Shown: piece after piece, positions 27,225 through 35,167 of the stretch | Layout: each line of letters starts with the position of its first letter | Position numbering within the stretch: the first letter of the stretch is position 1 | From: Sphaerisporangium perillae | Lineage (GTDB): Bacteria; Actinomycetota; Actinomycetes; Streptosporangiales; Streptosporangiaceae | Direction: 5' to 3' | Assembly (NCBI RefSeq): GCF_023276435.1 | Contig: NZ_JALLPO010000007.1 | Span: forward strand, 124,001 to 188,000 | DNA length: 64,000 bases | Program-made: the position numbers and the translations under genes | The notes under the pieces: generated by a model | The model's database searches: none | Seen by the model: the letters and a program-made list of their open reading frames with translations, nothing else | What the model was told of the DNA's origin: nothing

Positions 27225-27506
27225 ATGCATGGGTACAGCGGTGACAAGCAGGCCTATCTAACCAGGCTTCGGCGGATCGAGGGGCAGATCCGCGGGCTGC
27301 AGCGCATGGTCGAGGAGGAGTCGTACTGCATCGACATCCTCACCCAGGTGTCGGCCGCCACGCGCGCCCTGCAGGCGGTGGCGCTGGGGCTCCTGGAGGA
27401 CCACATCGGCCACTGCGTGACGGACGCCATCAACGCGGGCGGTCCCGAGGCCGAGGAGAAGGTCAAGGAGGCCTCCGCGGCGATAGCGAGGCTAGTGCGC
27501 TCGTAG
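27225..27506 (+). CDS. csoR: Copper-sensing repressor CsoR
   Basis: 93-aa all-helical metal-sensing repressor (DUF156). The Cu(I) ligand set is intact: Cys35 (EESYCIDILTQ), His60 and Cys64 (HIGHCV), matching the C-H-C pattern of CsoR rather than the RcnR or FrmR variants. The operator just upstream suggests autoregulation. No copper ATPase or CopZ lies in the window, so its other targets must be elsewhere. No clear SD; the gene may be translated from a leaderless transcript. Confidence 0.9.
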   Translation: MHGYSGDKQAYLTRLRRIEGQIRGLQRMVEEESYCIDILTQVSAATRALQAVALGLLEDHIGHCVTDAINAGGPEAEEKVKEASAAIARLVRS

Positions 27507-27623
27507 CGCTCGTCGCGGATTTCCCGGCCCCGCCGGACTAGTCACGAGGAGTGGTCAGGGGACGTTGTTTCGCAAAACCGTCCCGAACCCCCGAGGAGTC
27601 CGGGACCAGTTCTACGAGCTACT

Positions 27624-27785
27624 TCAGTGGCTCACCGAAGTGCGCAATCCGAGCGCGTTGTCGAGCTCATCCAACGTCAGCTCTCGCTCGCTGACAGCGA
27701 CGGCGCTGAGCACCTCCGCGTAGAGCGCGATCTCGTCCAACGCGACACGGTCATGGACCCGTGAGTCCAGGTAGTCGTGCCCCAC
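27624..27785 (-). CDS. Small protein, 53 aa, unknown
   Basis: GTG 27785 sits behind GGAAGGAAGGACGACGCG, a strong SD. The product has a plausible two-helix core (ALDEIALYAEVLSAVAVSER then LTLDELDNALGL) like short proteins often found near XRE/DUF397-type regulatory pairs in actinomycetes. A longer frame to 27920 has no start signal. 110 bases separate it from csoR (convergent). Upstream to 28015 is AT-richer intergenic DNA with no gene seen. It may be real or a relic; no homologue family can be named with confidence. Confidence 0.45.
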   Translation of the reverse strand: MGHDYLDSRVHDRVALDEIALYAEVLSAVAVSERELTLDELDNALGLRTSVSH

Positions 27786-28015
27786 CGCGTCGTCCTTCCT
27801 TCCGCAGCCCACACCCACTTCGAGGTTACGACCGGGTGGCTTTCGATGACATGGCCCATCGGGACCATTCGTCAGACCCTCCAGTGTCCCCGTGGAACCA
27901 TTTCCCGGATCCGAGATCACAATTCAGCCAAATCCCCAGATGGGAGGACGGGGAATGATATACGCGAGGTAAGCAGGAAATAACCTCATAAAGCGTTTAG
28001 ATCATGGTCGCGCGG

Positions 28016-29368
28016 TCAGGTGTGGCCAATCCATTCTGATGAGGTTCCTGTGACTCCTGGGCGCGGGTCATCCCGCTCATGGATCAAGCAGGTCACCGTG
28101 GCCGAGGACGTGGGGAAGCCGCGCGCCGGAGGCGCCGTGCCCGTCAGGCGGCACCAGGCGAGCCCCGTCGCGTAGCCCGCTCCCAGCAGGGCCGCCGCGG
28201 ACCCCCGGTCCGGCGGCCGGAGGGCGGCCGGCGGCTCACCGTCCCTGGGCCAGCAGCCCCGCAGCGGGTGGACCGGATCCGCGAGCGCCACGTAGTACGC
28301 GCGCCGCAACTCGGCGTCCAGCCACGGGTAGAGCTGTGGCGCGACCGCGGGCGCCACAGCGTGAACGTCGGCCGCGAGCAGCGAGGCGGCCACCGCCCGG
28401 GGATCGGCGCCGTGGGCGCGCACGAACGACAGCGCCCCCACCATGTCGTACAGCGCGTGGCGGAAGTGCTCGCCGGGCGAGGTCTCGGCCAGGACGGCGC
28501 CCCTGAGGTGGGCGGGGCAGCGCGCGAGCCACGCCCGCCGGACCGCCTCGGCGTCCCCGGCCGGGTGATCGTGCCACGGGCGGGTCCGCAGGGGCTCCAC
28601 CATCGCCAGCAGCGCGGCGGCGCGGGGCGCGAACCGCGGATCGGCGAGCAGCACGCGCGCCGTGTCGGCCACCTGCCCCGCCACGCGCACCGCCGGGCCC
28701 ACGCCGCGTGCCAGCCGCCCGGTGTACAGGGCCGTCAGGGCGTCCAGCGGGGTGGGAGGCAGCCACCGCACCCAGTCGTCCCCGGGGAGCGGCCGCGCGA
28801 GGAACTCGCCGAACATGGACAGCAGGACCTCGTTGCCGTCGAACGCCGGGGCGTAGGCGCACCACATGACCGTGCCCCACATCGCGGCCACCGGCGCGGT
28901 GACGTCCGGGTGGAACATCTCGCCGAGCGGGCCGGTGACGAACGGGTACCCCTCCTCCCCGCCCGCCCGGGCGACGTCGAGCAGCACGCGCATCCGGTCG
29001 GTGAGCCCGCGGGGCACGTCCGGCCCGACGAAGGCCTGGGTGGAGCCCCGGTCGAAGGCGAAGTCGGCGGCGGCCGGCAGCAGGTGCTCGGGGATCGCCG
29101 GCGCGGGGTGGAGGGGCCGGGCGCCGGCACGGACCAGCGGATCGGCGGGCGGCGCCGACAGGTGCCACAGCCCCTCTGTCCGATCGTGGCGGTACCAGCG
29201 GGCGTGCGCGCCGAACAGCCAGCATCCGCCGTCGGCGGTGAGCAGGAGGCGGGCCGCCATCGCCTGGGCCTGGGTGGGTGCGGGGACGTCGGCCCAGCGC
29301 GGGTCGACGACCATGGCGCGGACATCCCGCTCGATCTCCTCGAAAGGGTCCCACTGCACGGCCGCCAT
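28016..29368 (-). CDS. Hypothetical protein, 450 aa
   Basis: Unrecognised. Cytosolic, Ala/Pro/Arg-rich, with no signal or membrane helix. The N-terminal 90 residues (WDPFEEIERDVRAMVVDPRWADVPAPTQAQAMAARLL then CWLFGAHARWYRHDRTEGLWHLSAPP) look like an ATP/GTP-independent sensor or beta-propeller-like segment; the rest is helical (residues 190-440). Length, codon use and lack of alternative frames support a true gene. It lies 20 bases before the gamma-carbonic-anhydrase-like gene on the same strand order (that gene is upstream), so the two are probably co-transcribed. Confidence 0.65.
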   Translation of the reverse strand: MAAVQWDPFEEIERDVRAMVVDPRWADVPAPTQAQAMAARLLLTADGGCWLFGAHARWYRHDRTEGLWHLSAPPADPLVRAGARPLHPAPAIPEHLLPAAADFAFDRGSTQAFVGPDVPRGLTDRMRVLLDVARAGGEEGYPFVTGPLGEMFHPDVTAPVAAMWGTVMWCAYAPAFDGNEVLLSMFGEFLARPLPGDDWVRWLPPTPLDALTALYTGRLARGVGPAVRVAGQVADTARVLLADPRFAPRAAALLAMVEPLRTRPWHDHPAGDAEAVRRAWLARCPAHLRGAVLAETSPGEHFRHALYDMVGALSFVRAHGADPRAVAASLLAADVHAVAPAVAPQLYPWLDAELRRAYYVALADPVHPLRGCWPRDGEPPAALRPPDRGSAAALLGAGYATGLAWCRLTGTAPPARGFPTSSATVTCLIHERDDPRPGVTGTSSEWIGHT

Positions 29369-29389
29369 GCTACTGCCGGGATCGCCGGG

Positions 29390-29971
29390 TCAGCCTCCGG
29401 ACGGCGGGGACAGGGGCGAGGCGGCGCGGTGGCGGGCGGCCTTGGCCATGTAGTTGTCGGGTGTGCGGGCGAACGACGCGCGGTCGGCCTCGGTCAGCTC
29501 CCGCACGATCGTGCCCGGGACCCCCGCGACCAGCACACCGGCGGGGATCTTCTTGCCCGGGGTGACGACGCATCCCGCCGCGACGAGCGAGCCCGCGCCG
29601 ATCCTGGCGCCGTTCAGCACGACCGCGCCGATGCCGACCAGCGCGCCGCTCTCCACGTGCGCGCCGTGGACGACGGCGCGGTGGCCGAGGCTCACCCGGC
29701 TCTCCAGCACGGCGGGCAGGCCCGGGTCGGCGTGCAGGCAGCACAGGTCCTGGATGTTGCACTCCTCGCCGACCTCGATCGCCTCGTCGTCGCCGCGCAG
29801 GACCGAGCCGTACCACACGCTCGTGCCGCGCCCGAGCGTCACACGGCCCACCACGACGGCGGTCGGCGCCACGTAGGCTTCGGGGTGGACGGAGGGCACG
29901 GCGCCGCCGAGCGCGGCGATGTAGGGCCGCGCCGGGGACGCCCCGGGGCCGGAAGGGGTCGGCTTGCTCAT
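29390..29971 (-). CDS. Gamma-carbonic-anhydrase-like hexapeptide protein
   Basis: 193 aa left-handed beta-helix. Hexapeptide turns run from VHPEAYVAPTAVVVGRVTLG to GSLVAAGCVV. Metal-type histidines occur in CLHADPG, SLGHRAVVHGAHV, matching the three His of gamma-CA, and the RGDDEAIEVGEECNIQD stretch contains the conserved Arg-Asp. Proteins of this family (YrdA/PaaY/CaiE group) can be hydratases or thioesterases, so enzymatic activity is not certain. ATG 29971 gives the standard N-terminus; a GTG at 29995 would add eight residues. Upstream of and co-directional with the 450-aa unknown. Confidence 0.82.
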   Translation of the reverse strand: MSKPTPSGPGASPARPYIAALGGAVPSVHPEAYVAPTAVVVGRVTLGRGTSVWYGSVLRGDDEAIEVGEECNIQDLCCLHADPGLPAVLESRVSLGHRAVVHGAHVESGALVGIGAVVLNGARIGAGSLVAAGCVVTPGKKIPAGVLVAGVPGTIVRELTEADRASFARTPDNYMAKAARHRAASPLSPPSGG

Positions 29972-30154
29972 GCCTTCGATGATCTCACGAGGCACTTCAC
30001 CGGTTTCCGGCCTTACTGCCGGTAGAGGCTCATTCGACCGGAAGAGGTCAGGCGTTCGGGTTGCGGACTTGGGCAGATGGCAGGAAAGTCGTGTCCTGAC
30101 GTGTCGTTACCGAAGCACGACCCCCACTCGTTTCAAGACCCCCAGGGCTCAGCC

Positions 30155-31609
30155 ATGACGAACCAGCACGACAGCTTTCCGGACATGATGCACGAGGACC
30201 TCGGCTTCGAGGTCGTCATGCGTGGATACAGCCGCCGCCAGGTCCACGACCACATGGTCCGGACGCGGAACCAGATCCGTGACCTGGAGGAACGCCTGGC
30301 GCGGGCCATCGATCAGACCGAGCAGGGCCGGGTCGAGCTCGCGGAGGCCCGCCGCCGCCTGGCCGAGGCCCCCCAGGACTACGACGAGCTCGGCCAGCGG
30401 CTGAGCCAGATACTCAAGCTCGCCGAGGAGGAGGCGATCTCCAAGCGCGAGACCGCCGACACCGAGGCCGCCAAGGTGCGCGAGGACGCCGCGGCCGATT
30501 CCGAACGCATCCTCGCGGCCGCACAGGCCGAGGCCGAGCGCCGGGTCGCCGACGCCACCAACGCCGCCGAGCGCCTGCTGGCGCAGGCGGGCTCGGACGC
30601 CGAGGAGACGCTGGGGGCCGCGCGCGCCGAGTCGGAGGAGACGCTGCGCAACGCGCGGGCCGAGGCCGACAGGACGCTCACCGCCGCGCAGCGCGAGGCC
30701 GAGCGGGTGGTGGCCGAGGCGAACGCCCTGGCCGAGGCGACGCTCGCCTCCGCCAAGGCCGAGTCGGAGGCCACGCTCAAGGCCGCGAGTGCCGAGGCGA
30801 ACGACACGCTCGCCGCCGCGCGGCAGCGGGCCGCGTCGCTGGACGAGCACACCGGCCAGAGAGTGACATTTCTCACCGACACCCACACCGAGGTGGTCCG
30901 CCGGCTCAGCGAGATGGGGTCCGTCCTCACCGATCTGCTGCGGCGTGAGGGGACGGCCGGGCCGCTGATCGACGAGTCCGCCGTGCTGCCTCCCCCGCCC
31001 TCGATCGGATCGGTCGACGACCTGCGTCCGGGCGGGGCGCCGGCGGCCGAGGAGCTGGAGTCGGTACGGGTCGTGCTGGACGACACCGACGCCGGCGCCG
31101 ACGGCGACGCTCGCCACACCGACGACGCGCACGCGGCCGGTGACGGACAGGCGGCCGGCGACGGGCGCGGCCAGGGTGACGGCCCTGAGGCGCAGGGTCT
31201 TCCGGACGACCACGGCCTCCAAGGTGACCACGGCTTCCAAAGGCCGCAGGGCGAGCGCGACCCGCGCGACGGCGAGGGCCCGGTGGGCGCGCACGGGACG
31301 GGCGCCGAGCACGACCCGTACGGCGAGCACGACGCGCGTGCCGACCAGGACGGTCCCCCCACGGGGCCCGGGCACGACGCCTATGACGGCGGGTACGTCC
31401 GCTCGGTCTTCGACACCCGCGACCCGCAGGACACCGTCCAGGTGGTGAGTCGGCGGAACGACGGGCACGGCGCCGACGGCGGCCGGCACGCGAATGATCA
31501 CGAGGATCCCGCCAAAGGTCGTATCCGGGATTTTTTCGAGGCCACCGACGACGTCCAGGCGGCTCGGACGCCGGACCACGGTGACGGGCTGCCGGCTCAC
31601 CGGCAGTAG
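30155..31609 (+). CDS. DivIVA/FilP-like coiled-coil protein with hendecad repeats
   Basis: 484 aa. Residues 15-60 (LGFEVVMRGYSRRQVHDHMVRTRNQI) form a DivIVA-type N-terminal motif; a coiled coil then runs to about residue 270. Within it residues 117-226 are ten consecutive 11-residue repeats (ERILAAAQAEA ... NDTLAAARQRA), a hendecad rather than heptad pattern as in polar-growth and cytoskeletal proteins Scy and FilP. The C-terminal 190 residues are acidic, Gly/His/Asp-rich and probably disordered, with a final basic-aromatic patch (GRIRDFFEATDD). Likely a scaffold for tip growth or cell division. ATG 30155 has only a weak AGGG upstream. Confidence 0.8.
   Translation: MTNQHDSFPDMMHEDLGFEVVMRGYSRRQVHDHMVRTRNQIRDLEERLARAIDQTEQGRVELAEARRRLAEAPQDYDELGQRLSQILKLAEEEAISKRETADTEAAKVREDAAADSERILAAAQAEAERRVADATNAAERLLAQAGSDAEETLGAARAESEETLRNARAEADRTLTAAQREAERVVAEANALAEATLASAKAESEATLKAASAEANDTLAAARQRAASLDEHTGQRVTFLTDTHTEVVRRLSEMGSVLTDLLRREGTAGPLIDESAVLPPPPSIGSVDDLRPGGAPAAEELESVRVVLDDTDAGADGDARHTDDAHAAGDGQAAGDGRGQGDGPEAQGLPDDHGLQGDHGFQRPQGERDPRDGEGPVGAHGTGAEHDPYGEHDARADQDGPPTGPGHDAYDGGYVRSVFDTRDPQDTVQVVSRRNDGHGADGGRHANDHEDPAKGRIRDFFEATDDVQAARTPDHGDGLPAHRQ
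30503..30832 (+). repeat. Ten 33-base units encoding 11-residue coiled-coil repeats
   Basis: The coding repeat keeps exact 33-base spacing for ten units, with hydrophobic residues at repeat positions 3-4 and Ala at 6-7; no insertion or deletion interrupts it. Confidence 0.85.
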
Positions 31610-31623
31610 CGCCTCATCCCTGT

Positions 31624-31662
31624 GCGGAAACCTCCGCCCCCGATCGGGTCGGAGGTTTCCGC
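31624..31662. terminator. Bidirectional hairpin between convergent genes
   Basis: Perfect 13-bp stem GCGGAAACCTCCG (31624-31636) and CGGAGGTTTCCGC (31650-31662) with a 13-base loop; no T-run. It lies between the coiled-coil gene and the convergent small gene, so it can serve both. Confidence 0.65.
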
Positions 31663-31696
31663 GCCCCCCTCGCACCGGCGTGGACGTGACCGGTGA

Positions 31697-31921
31697 TCAG
31701 GTCTCGCGATCGATCGAGGTGATGCGCTCCTGCTGCTCGAGCAGCCGTTCGCGCAACCCCTCCGGATCATCGGCGTCGATCGTCATCGCACAACCCGCGT
31801 CACGTTCCCGCTCGGTCAGCAGGTGGTGCCGGGTGGCCCACCACCGTCCCGCGTCGCTCCTCCAGATGGTCCAGTCGGGGAACTCCCGGGCGATTTCGGC
31901 GAGGTGCCGGTCAAACGACAT
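31697..31921 (-). CDS. Small hypothetical protein next to GntR regulator
   Basis: 74 aa from ATG 31921, preceded by GGAAGGGTGGACGGG. The core (HLAEIAREFPDWTIWRSDAGRWWATRHHLLTERE) is a compact helical/aromatic domain common in small actinomycete proteins encoded beside GntR- or XRE-type regulators; function unknown. An upstream GTG (31972) would give 91 aa. Promoter region contains the TCTCTAGAGA palindrome. Same strand and directly downstream of the GntR gene. Confidence 0.65.
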   Translation of the reverse strand: MSFDRHLAEIAREFPDWTIWRSDAGRWWATRHHLLTERERDAGCAMTIDADDPEGLRERLLEQQERITSIDRET

Positions 31922-31985
31922 CCCGTCCACCCTTCCCGCGGCGAGGGCCAGGTTTGTACCGTTCTCACTCACACGTTGAGGGACA

Positions 31986-31995
31986 TCTCTAGAGA
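31986..31995. promoter_or_regulatory. TCTCTAGAGA palindrome upstream of the small gene
   Basis: Perfect 10-bp palindrome in an AT-rich 75-base gap between the GntR gene and its downstream small gene; a TTGACC (-35-like on the minus strand) lies near 32018-32023. A GntR/HutC-type site is possible but not established. Confidence 0.35.
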
Positions 31996-32048
31996 AATCA
32001 ATGTTCTAGCGGGACAGGTCAACCTAACGCTTGACATGTCGCCTTGAC

Positions 32049-32801
32049 TCACACGTCGAAGTCGTACTGAAGTACATACGAGGCGGCGTCCATGATCATC
32101 GTGTTGAGCTCCACCGCCCCGCCTCCGGCCGCGTAGGCCGTCCGGCACACCACGATGACCGGCGTTCCGGCGGACAGGCCCAGCCGGGAGGCCTCGTCGG
32201 GCGCGGGCATCCGGGCGCGGACCTCCTCGGTGAAGTGGACGGGCGCGTGCCCGAGGTCGCGCAGCCGCGCGTAGACGCCGCCGGGGCCGGGGTCCGGCAC
32301 GGTGATCGGCGATCCGGTGACCAGCTCGACCGGAAAGTGGGAGGTCGCGAGCTGCACCGGCCGCCCGTCGACCGAGTAGCGCCGCCGCCGCACCCAGACC
32401 TCCTCGCAGCCGAGCACCCGGGCGGCGTCCTCGGCCGCCTGCTCGCGCGTGACGGCGATCTCGTCGACCGCGTACGGCCGGCCGGCGGTGTCGCCGTCCC
32501 AGATGGCCCTGCCGGTCCCCCATTGCTCGCGTGACAGGCGGCGGGAGCCGTGCCGGCGGATCGGCCGGAACTGCCGGACGTAGACACCCGATCCTCTGCG
32601 GGGAACGGCCATGCCCTCGTTGATGAGGACGGCGAGGGCCTGTCTCGCCGTGGCGCGGGCGATGCCGTATTCGGCCATGAGGGCGTTCTCGCCCGGTAGG
32701 CGATCCCCATCGCGGAACTCGCCCGCCTTGATCGCCTGGCGCAGGCGATCGGCGATGCGGCGATAGATCGGGGGTTCGTGAGGTACCGGGGATTGCATCA
32801 C
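32049..32801 (-). CDS. GntR/HutC-family regulator with UTRA domain
   Basis: 250 aa. N-terminal winged HTH (PIYRRIADRLRQAIKAGEF ... ARATARQALAVLINEGMAVPRRGSGVYV) and a C-terminal UTRA ligand domain (about 90-245) with LATSHFPVELV, VHFTEEVRARM and PVIVVCRTAYA. UTRA proteins sense small molecules such as sugars, histidine derivatives or fatty acids. GTG 32801 or ATG 32798 start. No metabolic gene is adjacent, so the regulon is likely itself plus the small downstream gene. Confidence 0.87.
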   Translation of the reverse strand: MMQSPVPHEPPIYRRIADRLRQAIKAGEFRDGDRLPGENALMAEYGIARATARQALAVLINEGMAVPRRGSGVYVRQFRPIRRHGSRRLSREQWGTGRAIWDGDTAGRPYAVDEIAVTREQAAEDAARVLGCEEVWVRRRRYSVDGRPVQLATSHFPVELVTGSPITVPDPGPGGVYARLRDLGHAPVHFTEEVRARMPAPDEASRLGLSAGTPVIVVCRTAYAAGGGAVELNTMIMDAASYVLQYDFDV

Positions 32802-32951
32802 GCTCTATCACCCTCAGTCACCAACGCGGTCCGCGTCTCCAGAGAACTTGCCCCGCCTTGTCCACGATCGCACAGATACGGACGTTGGTCCCGTGCTTCT
32901 TTTGAGCGGATCGTGCCCGTGTGGTGATCTTCGGGGTCTTTCGTGCTCCGT

Positions 32952-33500
32952 TTACTGTGGACCGGTCCCAACCGGTGCCGTGCGCGCCCGCCAGGGGCGG
33001 GTCACGAGGGCCCCTAGCAGGGCTCCAGCGGTGTTCAGCAGGACGTCGTCGACCGAGGACACCCGGCCGAGGCGCAGGCCGTACTGCAGCACCTCCACCG
33101 TGACCGAGAGCGAGGCGGCGATCAGGGCGACCCGCCAGAGGGAGGCCATGCGCGCGGACCGGACCGGGAGCAGGGCGCCGAGCGCGGCGAAGACCAGCAG
33201 ATTCCCTCCCACCTGAGCGAACGCCGCCCCAGGTGGGCCGCCGGCCAGCTCCGCCAGGTCACGCAGGGGGACGAGGCTGACGCCCGAGGCGCTTCCCGGC
33301 GTGAGGATCATCCACAGCCACGGAAGCGTCCCCGCGGCGATGAAGACGTCCGCGTACGCCGTGCGGGCGGCATGGGCGCGGCCACGGCCGGCCCGCCACG
33401 CGGCCAGCAGGTGCGCGAGGGCCACGGCGACGGGCAGCAACAACAATGTGGCTAAGACGACATGTCCCCAGAGGTGCCATTCAAGCCGCATAGCGGACAT
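32952..33500 (-). CDS. VanZ-like membrane protein
   Basis: 182 aa with four hydrophobic segments: residues 10-32 (HVVLATLLLLPVAVALAHLLA), 48-65, 98-115 (GGNLLVFAALGALLPV) and 125-175. The NLLVFAALGALLPV and SVTVEVLQYGLRLGRVSSVDDVLLNTAGALLG stretches are VanZ family hallmarks (acidic Glu in helix 3 and the Asp-Asp-x2-x-Asn motif in helix 4). VanZ proteins can give low-level teicoplanin resistance, but most homologues have no known role. Alternative start at ATG 33491. Confidence 0.82.
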   Translation of the reverse strand: MSAMRLEWHLWGHVVLATLLLLPVAVALAHLLAAWRAGRGRAHAARTAYADVFIAAGTLPWLWMILTPGSASGVSLVPLRDLAELAGGPPGAAFAQVGGNLLVFAALGALLPVRSARMASLWRVALIAASLSVTVEVLQYGLRLGRVSSVDDVLLNTAGALLGALVTRPWRARTAPVGTGPQ

Positions 33501-33566
33501 CTTTCCGCATGGCGGGCCGGTGCCGGTGAGTGATCGGCGGCCCGGTCGGCGACCCTCGCCGACGTA

Positions 33567-33611
33567 TTGACAGGTGCCTCACCTGGACCGCAATCTGTTG
33601 CGCATAGCGAG
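33567..33611 (+). promoter_or_regulatory. Promoter and weak IclR-type site of the Rieske operon
   Basis: TTGACA at 33567-33572 and CAATCT at 33591-33596 (18-base spacer) form a likely promoter. GTTGCG-CATAG-CGAG (33598-33611) keeps the TGCG-N5-CG pattern shared with three other sites of this cluster but has changed last bases; it overlaps the predicted transcription start. Confidence 0.45.
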
Positions 33612-33647
33612 TCCCGTTCCGCCATCACCAACTGAGGGGTATTCGCG

Positions 33648-34007
33648 GTGATTCCCGCCTGTCCCCTCGCGGCACTGCCGCGGGGCGAGGCCCACCGGCT
33701 CGACATCGATCCGCCCGTCGCCGTCTTCCACACCGAGGACGGCGAGATCTACGCCATCGACGACACCTGCACCCACCAGGACGCCTCGCTGTCCGACGGA
33801 TGGCTGGAAGGCTGCCAGATCGAGTGCCCGCTCCACTCCAGCAGGTTCGACCTGCGGACCGGTGAGGTGGACAGTCCGCCGGCCAAGCTCCCCGTGCGCA
33901 CCCACGGCGTCGTGGTGGAGGACGGCATGATCTACGTCGTGCCGTCCGGCGCGCCCCCCAACCTCCCGCCGGGCGTGACGGCGGGGCGACCGAGGAGTGA
34001 CTCGTGA
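33648..34007 (+). CDS. Rieske [2Fe-2S] ferredoxin
   Basis: 119 aa electron-transfer protein. Cluster ligands are Cys41 and His43 (CTHQDASLSDG) and Cys60 and His63 (CPLHSSRFDLRTG), the Rieske CxH...CxxH pattern as in dioxygenase ferredoxins. GTG 33648 behind GAGGGG. Its stop overlaps the oxygenase start (GTGA), so it is the dedicated partner. Gamma-proteobacterial betaine demethylase (GbcAB) uses a flavin-ferredoxin reductase instead; none is encoded here, so a shared reductase elsewhere must recharge it. Confidence 0.9.
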   Translation: MIPACPLAALPRGEAHRLDIDPPVAVFHTEDGEIYAIDDTCTHQDASLSDGWLEGCQIECPLHSSRFDLRTGEVDSPPAKLPVRTHGVVVEDGMIYVVPSGAPPNLPPGVTAGRPRSDS

Positions 34008-35116
34008 CGTCCAGCCTGCTCGCCACCCTTTCCGGCCACCTCTACACCGACGAGGACGTCTTCGCCCTCGAACAGCGGCAGATCTTCGAGTCGATGTGGT
34101 TCTGCGTGGCCAGGGCCGACGATCTGGCCGGCCCGGGCGCGTTCCGCACCGTCCAGGTCGGGCGCGAGAGCGTCATCGTGAGCCGGGCCAAGGACGGCGC
34201 GACCCGCGCCTTCCTGAACGTCTGCCGCCACCGCGGCGCCCGCCTGTGCACGGAGGAGTCCGGCCAGGTGCGGCGGGCCTTCCAGTGCGCATACCACGCC
34301 TGGACCTACGACCTGGACGGCAAGCTGATCGCGGCGCCGAACCTCACCAAGATGCCCGACATCGACCGGGTGGAGCACGGCCTGGTCAAGGTGCACGTGC
34401 GCGAGTGGATCGGGTACGTCTGGGTGTGCCTGGCCGACGAGCCCCCCTCCTTCGAGGAGGACGTGCTCGGCGCGGTCGTGACCCGGCTCGGCGACCTGGC
34501 CTCGATCGAGAACTACGGCATCGAGGACCTGAAGGTCGGCCGCAGGATCGTCTACGACGTGAAGGCCAACTGGAAGCTGATCGTCGAGAACTTCATGGAG
34601 TGCTACCACTGCGCGACGATCCACCCCGAGCTGACCGAGGTGCTGCCGGAGTTCGCCGACGGGTACGCCGCCCAGTACTTCGTCGGGCACGGCGCCGCCT
34701 TCGGCAGCGGCATCCAGGGGTTCACGGTCGACGGCTCGCCGGGGGTCGACCGCATCCCGACGGTCGCCGAGGAGCAGGACCGGCGCTACTACGCGATCAC
34801 CATCAGGCCGCAGGTCTTCGTCAACCTCGTGCCCGACCACGCCATCGTCCACCGGATGTTCCCGCTGGCGGCCGACCGCACGATCGTGGAGTGCGACTGG
34901 CTGTTCCTGCCGGAGGTCGTGGAGAGCGGCAGGGACATCGGCCCGTCCGTGGAGCTGTTCCACAAGGTCAACGTGCAGGACTTCGACGCCTGCGAGCGCT
35001 GCCAGCCGGCGATGTCCTCCCGGGCGTACGCCCGCGGGGGCGTGCTCGTGCCCAGCGAGCACCACATCGCGGGCTTCCACGACTGGGTCCTCGAGCGGCT
35101 CGGCCTGCCCCGCTGA
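34004..35116 (+). CDS. Rieske oxygenase alpha subunit, candidate glycine betaine demethylase
   Basis: 370 aa ring-hydroxylase-type catalytic subunit. Rieske cluster: Cys74/His76 (CRHRGARLC) and Cys95/His98 (CAYHAWTYD). Mononuclear iron site begins with His202 and His207 (ECYHCATIHPEL) plus a later Asp. The closest functional class is GbcA/stachydrine-type demethylases that remove N-methyl groups from quaternary amines; the neighbouring choline dehydrogenase, betaine importer and dimethylglycine oxidase support conversion of glycine betaine to dimethylglycine with release of formaldehyde. Substrate is inferred from context, not proven. Confidence 0.82.
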   Translation: MTSSLLATLSGHLYTDEDVFALEQRQIFESMWFCVARADDLAGPGAFRTVQVGRESVIVSRAKDGATRAFLNVCRHRGARLCTEESGQVRRAFQCAYHAWTYDLDGKLIAAPNLTKMPDIDRVEHGLVKVHVREWIGYVWVCLADEPPSFEEDVLGAVVTRLGDLASIENYGIEDLKVGRRIVYDVKANWKLIVENFMECYHCATIHPELTEVLPEFADGYAAQYFVGHGAAFGSGIQGFTVDGSPGVDRIPTVAEEQDRRYYAITIRPQVFVNLVPDHAIVHRMFPLAADRTIVECDWLFLPEVVESGRDIGPSVELFHKVNVQDFDACERCQPAMSSRAYARGGVLVPSEHHIAGFHDWVLERLGLPR

Positions 35117-35167
35117 CGCCGGCGCGTGACCGCCTTCCCGGGGTGGTCCGCCTGCTCGTCAGCGAGC

